Shown: positions 22,468-25,267 of the stretch, in pieces
Position numbering within the stretch: the stretch's first letter is position 1
Layout of the letters: each line of letters opens with the position of its first letter
Assembly: GCA_905397405.1 (NCBI GenBank)
Contig: CAJPVJ010000443.1
Coordinates: 1-25,267 of the forward strand
DNA from: Oppiella nova
Taxonomy: Eukaryota; Arthropoda; Arachnida; Sarcoptiformes; Oppiidae
Direction: 5' to 3'
DNA: 25,267 nucleotides
Program-made: the position numbers and the translations under genes
The notes under the pieces: model-generated
What the model saw: the letters and a program-made list of their open reading frames with translations, nothing else
The model's database searches: none
What the model was told of the DNA's origin: nothing

Positions 22468-23640
22468 TCAAAGGATATTAAATATTTTGAAGGAAGCCTT
22501 AAATATCTCGCACGTCCTCTCGTGAAAGCTGGTGATTATCGACGATATGTTGGGCCGTAACACCATATATGACTCCTCCGGGCTGTACTTCGGCCACTGG
22601 AGGCTTAATTGTGGCAATACTTTGCTGCAGATAACAAAATATATTTTAATTTTCAATTAGTGAGTACTATTGGTACTTCATAACCTTGGCTATAATTGCA
22701 GTTATAAAACTTTATAGACTAGGGTCTAGTCACTAGACATTATATTACATTATATTAGGTAAAATGGTACTCAGGGACAGCTATTTTTAAGATTACAAAA
22801 AACCATAAGAAGTACTTTTAATGAACATTTTTATACATTCACTTTATATAGTCAAATATTTGTATATTTACCCATTTTTAGCAAAATGTGACCAAATCTT
22901 CATAACTCTTTTACTCATTTCTATGTCATCTTTACTGAAGTATTTTGTGCGTCTCAGAGGGTATCCAAAGACAAACGGCACCTCTTCGTAGTGANTTATA
23001 TAGTCAAATATTTGTATATTTACCCATTTTTAGCAAAATGTGACCAAATCTTCATAACTCTTTTACTCATTTCTATGTCATCTTTACTGAAGTATTTTGT
23101 GCGTCTCAGAGGGTATCCAAAGACAAACGGCACCTCTTCGTAGTGACTGACCTACAAATTTATCGATAAATAATTAAATACATCAATTTTAGGATTAACT
23201 CACCCCTTGCCACTCCCCGAATTTGGTAGGCTTAGCCTTGTGATCAAACAAATACATGTAAACCGTCTTATTGCGGGCCACCATCTCATCGGCCATATAA
23301 ATGGTGGGACAAGTGATGGAGTTATCGCCCATTGCTTTCGACAGTCTCACCATATTATTGAAAGGTGTGTCCATTTCGGGGCCCACAATCATCTGCCGAT
23401 CGGTAACATTAAGTTATTGATGTAATGATAGGTAATTGATTGGTAATGTGTTACCGAGTTAGCAATGAGTGGTGCGATGTTTGGGGCCAGTCCTACTTTC
23501 TCTGTCAGATACCAGACAAACATATTTCTTGTGTCTTCTTGTGTTCGCATTAGTGGAAAGGTATGTCGTCTGAACACCTGAGGACTGGATGCATGCATGA
23601 GCCACGCGCCTTCATTGGGCACCACCCCTGCCAACAGCTC
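22468..23640 (-). CDS. Carboxylesterase / acetylcholinesterase-family protein, C-terminal part (5' exons missing)
   Basis: Four exons (23455-23640, 23204-23392, 23024-23151, 22468-22624) join in frame to 219 residues, about the last 40 percent of a type-B carboxylesterase (alpha/beta hydrolase). Visible landmarks: GVVPNEG, equivalent to GVVxDEG of acetylcholinesterase and holding the catalytic acid (E10 of this fragment); CPTIYMADEM and KTVYMYLFDH, typical of the late esterase core; SHYEEVPFVFGYPL with the catalytic His (about H128), matching HGxEIxFVFG; and WPKYSPEESYMVL near the end. The nucleophile elbow GESAG and the signal peptide would be in 5' exons that are absent: an acceptor at 23641 shows more exons should follow upstream, but beyond it lies a (TA)n tract and then a glutamate receptor fragment in the other direction. 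The third exon is present twice because of a duplication around the N at 22995. Whether it is a choline, juvenile hormone or detoxifying esterase cannot be said. Confidence 0.82.
22844..23146. repeat. Direct 151-nt duplication around a single N, duplicating an esterase exon
   Basis: Positions 22844-22994 recur at 22996-23146 with one N (22995) between. The copied block holds nearly all of the esterase exon with the catalytic His. Only the right copy retains the acceptor (TTTGTAG, ending 23152). The left copy is cut off at the N. This is best explained by two overlapping contigs joined without merging. Confidence 0.9.
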
Positions 23641-23661
23641 CTATTGAATCAGATGAACCAT

Positions 23662-23683
23662 AAATATATATATATATATATAA
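23662..23683 (+). repeat. (TA)n tract at the esterase / glutamate receptor junction
   Basis: About 20 nt of alternating AT sits exactly between the last recognisable esterase sequence and the first base of the inverted glutamate receptor copy (23684). Such tracts are prone to breakage and to misassembly. Confidence 0.9.
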
Positions 23684-23684
23684 G

Positions 23685-24703
23685 TCATACACTGCAAACT
23701 TAGCCGCATTTTTGACGGTCGAAGTCATACCCTATCCCTTTGAAAATGTGGAGCAATTGGCCGCTCAGTCCAAGATTAAGTACGGGTGCACTAAGAATGG
23801 GGCCACTCATAAGTTCTTTAATGTAACCAAACTATACTGTATTATCACTATTATATCGTGTGATTTGTGAACAAATCTATTGATATTTTCTCTGAAGAAC
23901 TCCAATATTGGGACGTATCAGAAGATCGCTACGAATATGGGCAAATGGGATGTCTTTATGGGCGGTGGTAAGGGAAGGGATTACGTGGAGAAAGCCGACG
24001 GGAAGTACGCATATTTTATGGAGGCGGCGCCCATTGAGTATATCGTTGAAAGGTATTGCAATTTGACTCAAGTGGGAGGTCTGCTCGACAATAAGGGTTA
24101 CGCTATCGCTACTAAAAAAGGTATCAATTAATTATTAGTTAATTATTTTATATAAAATATCTCAACTTGAATATAAATTAATGATACCATTGTACTGTAT
24201 GTTAGGGTCACCCCTAAGGAATCCCTTATCGCAAGCTATCCTCAAACTACAAGAGGACGGCATACTTCACCAGTTGAAGGAGCGGTGGTGGAAGCAGAAG
24301 GGCGGCGGACAGTGTATCGCCAAGTCGTCGAGTTCTCTGGCAGAGTTGGGGCTCAAGAATTTGGGCGGAGTTTTCCTGGTACTTCTCGGCGGATCTATTG
24401 TCGCACTTTTGATGGCTTTCTGTGAATTCTTGTATAAGATTAGGAAAGAGTCTAAAGATGTATTCAATATTTTGTTTACTGTTTGCCATTTGTCTTAACT
24501 ATTACTTTGATCACTAATTTAAGGAGAATATTATGGGCGTACTATTAGAGGACTTCAAGTTTGCAATGATGTGTCAGACGTCGAGTAAACCGACGAGAAG
24601 TAAGAGTAAGAGTGAGAAGAGTTTGAATGGCAGCCGAAGTTTCAATGATAGCAAAACTGGTTCCTCACCACGACTTGAGACACAATATTCTGGATATTAT
24701 TAA
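23685..24703 (+). CDS. Truncated inverted copy of the 3' end of glutamate receptor B
   Basis: It contains the rest of exon 11 (23685-23822), exon 12 (23898-24120), exon 13 (24206-24459) and exon 14 (24524-24703), equivalent to M3 (from SYTANLAAF), S2, M4 and the cytosolic tail, 264 residues ending QYSGYY. All splice sites and the frame are intact. Differences from B include HKFFN for HRFFN, KIATNMG for KISANMG, GGGKGRD for GGRAGRD and ENIMG for ENIVG. The upstream exons (signal peptide, amino-terminal domain, S1, pore) are absent: the match begins inside exon 11, beside a (TA)n tract. With no M1, pore loop or S1 it cannot make a channel on its own. It is either a recent partial duplication (a gene fragment), the end of a full paralog cut by misassembly, or an alternative haplotype placed in the scaffold. 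Confidence 0.75.
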
Positions 24704-24830
24704 ACTTTTAAACTCAAGTTTGACGATAAGTTTATTTTTAGTTTTATCATTAAATGATACACTATTTATAAAGTACAGTATATTAGTCATAATTAATGTA
24801 ACACTAGAGACTTAGAATATTCTAATCAAA

Positions 24831-24971
24831 ATATTCATCAAAGCTATTTATTCTACAATATTCTGTAAGTACACAAGTATTAAATAATTTAAGCATTAAA
24901 NATATTCATCAAAGCTATTTATTCTACAATATTCTGTAAGTACACAAGTATTAAATAATTTAAGCATTAAA
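24831..24971. repeat. Direct 70-nt duplication around a single N
   Basis: Positions 24831-24900 recur at 24902-24971 with one N (24901) between, in the 3' flank of the receptor copy. The pattern matches the other two N sites and points to unmerged contig ends. The left arm of the inverted repeat has this segment only once, which supports an artefact. Confidence 0.9.
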
Positions 24972-25267
24972 ATGTAGAATATAGTAAAAATTAAATAAAA
25001 ATTATTTAAAATATAAATTATTTCAATTCGTAAACTTATTCATATCAAATTAAATTACAAACAGAATATAAACAAATGTAAACCAGAGGGAAGAATCAGT
25101 TTTATTGAGATATGTTTTGTTTAGAGTTGTCAAGAATTTATGACTTTCTATTTATTATGCGAGTCTAAGGCAGACTCAATGCACTGTAAGACTTGCAGAT
25201 CACCAGAGAATGTGCTCCACAGACACACATCACTACTGATTCATTGCTTTCTTCCCTTCGCTAATGA

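Larger units (their letters stand above)
23684..25267 (+). repeat. Inverted repeat, right arm (runs off the window)
   Basis: This is the reverse-complement counterpart of 16876-18363. By eye the two differ by scattered substitutions and a few small indels; the largest seen is an extra stretch of roughly 20 nt near 25117-25140. It also contains the internal 70-nt duplication around the N at 24901. The arms are separated by about 5.3 kb. Confidence 0.9.

Overview
The window is eukaryotic, from an AT-rich and compact animal genome. Genes are split by short GT-AG introns, mostly 45-170 nt. The gene content fits an arthropod: two kainate-type ionotropic glutamate receptors of arthropod style, an insect/chelicerate-type gustatory receptor, a glycine-rich cuticle-like protein, an acetylcholinesterase-family esterase and a small WAP-like secreted peptide. 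A chelicerate, perhaps an acariform mite, is my best guess, but that is inference. No phage, transposon, retroelement, CRISPR array, rRNA or tRNA was recognised. All exon models below were built by hand from splice sites, reading-frame phase and homology between paralogs in the window.

Layout from left to right: the 3' end of a glycine-rich protein gene (2-253, +); a small cysteine-rich single-pass membrane protein (909-1649, -) whose only intron lies in an exact tandem duplication; a mitochondrial poly(A) polymerase (2123-3835, +); two convergent multi-zinc-finger genes (4405-7140, + and 7318-9189, -) built from the same duplicated exon module; a gustatory receptor (10393-11885, +); two tandem kainate-type glutamate receptor genes (12288-16645, - and 17345-21026, -); a WAP-like secreted peptide (21976-22285, +); the 3' half of a carboxylesterase (22468-23640, -); and a nearly identical inverted copy of the 3' end of the second glutamate receptor (23684-25267, +).

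The genes do not form one pathway. The two receptor genes are clearly a local duplication, and so are the two zinc-finger genes. The zinc-finger pair is the least familiar content: both proteins carry matrin/U1-type C2H2 fingers (C-x2-C-x12-H-x5-H), and each gene has an internal duplication of a multi-exon block with identical intron phases.

Assembly caution: single N characters at 3920, 22995 and 24901 each sit between two direct copies of the same sequence (130, 151 and 70 nt). They look like unmerged contig overlaps. The inverted glutamate receptor copy begins at a (TA)n tract directly beside the truncated esterase, so it may be a misplaced haplotype or a misjoin rather than a true duplication.
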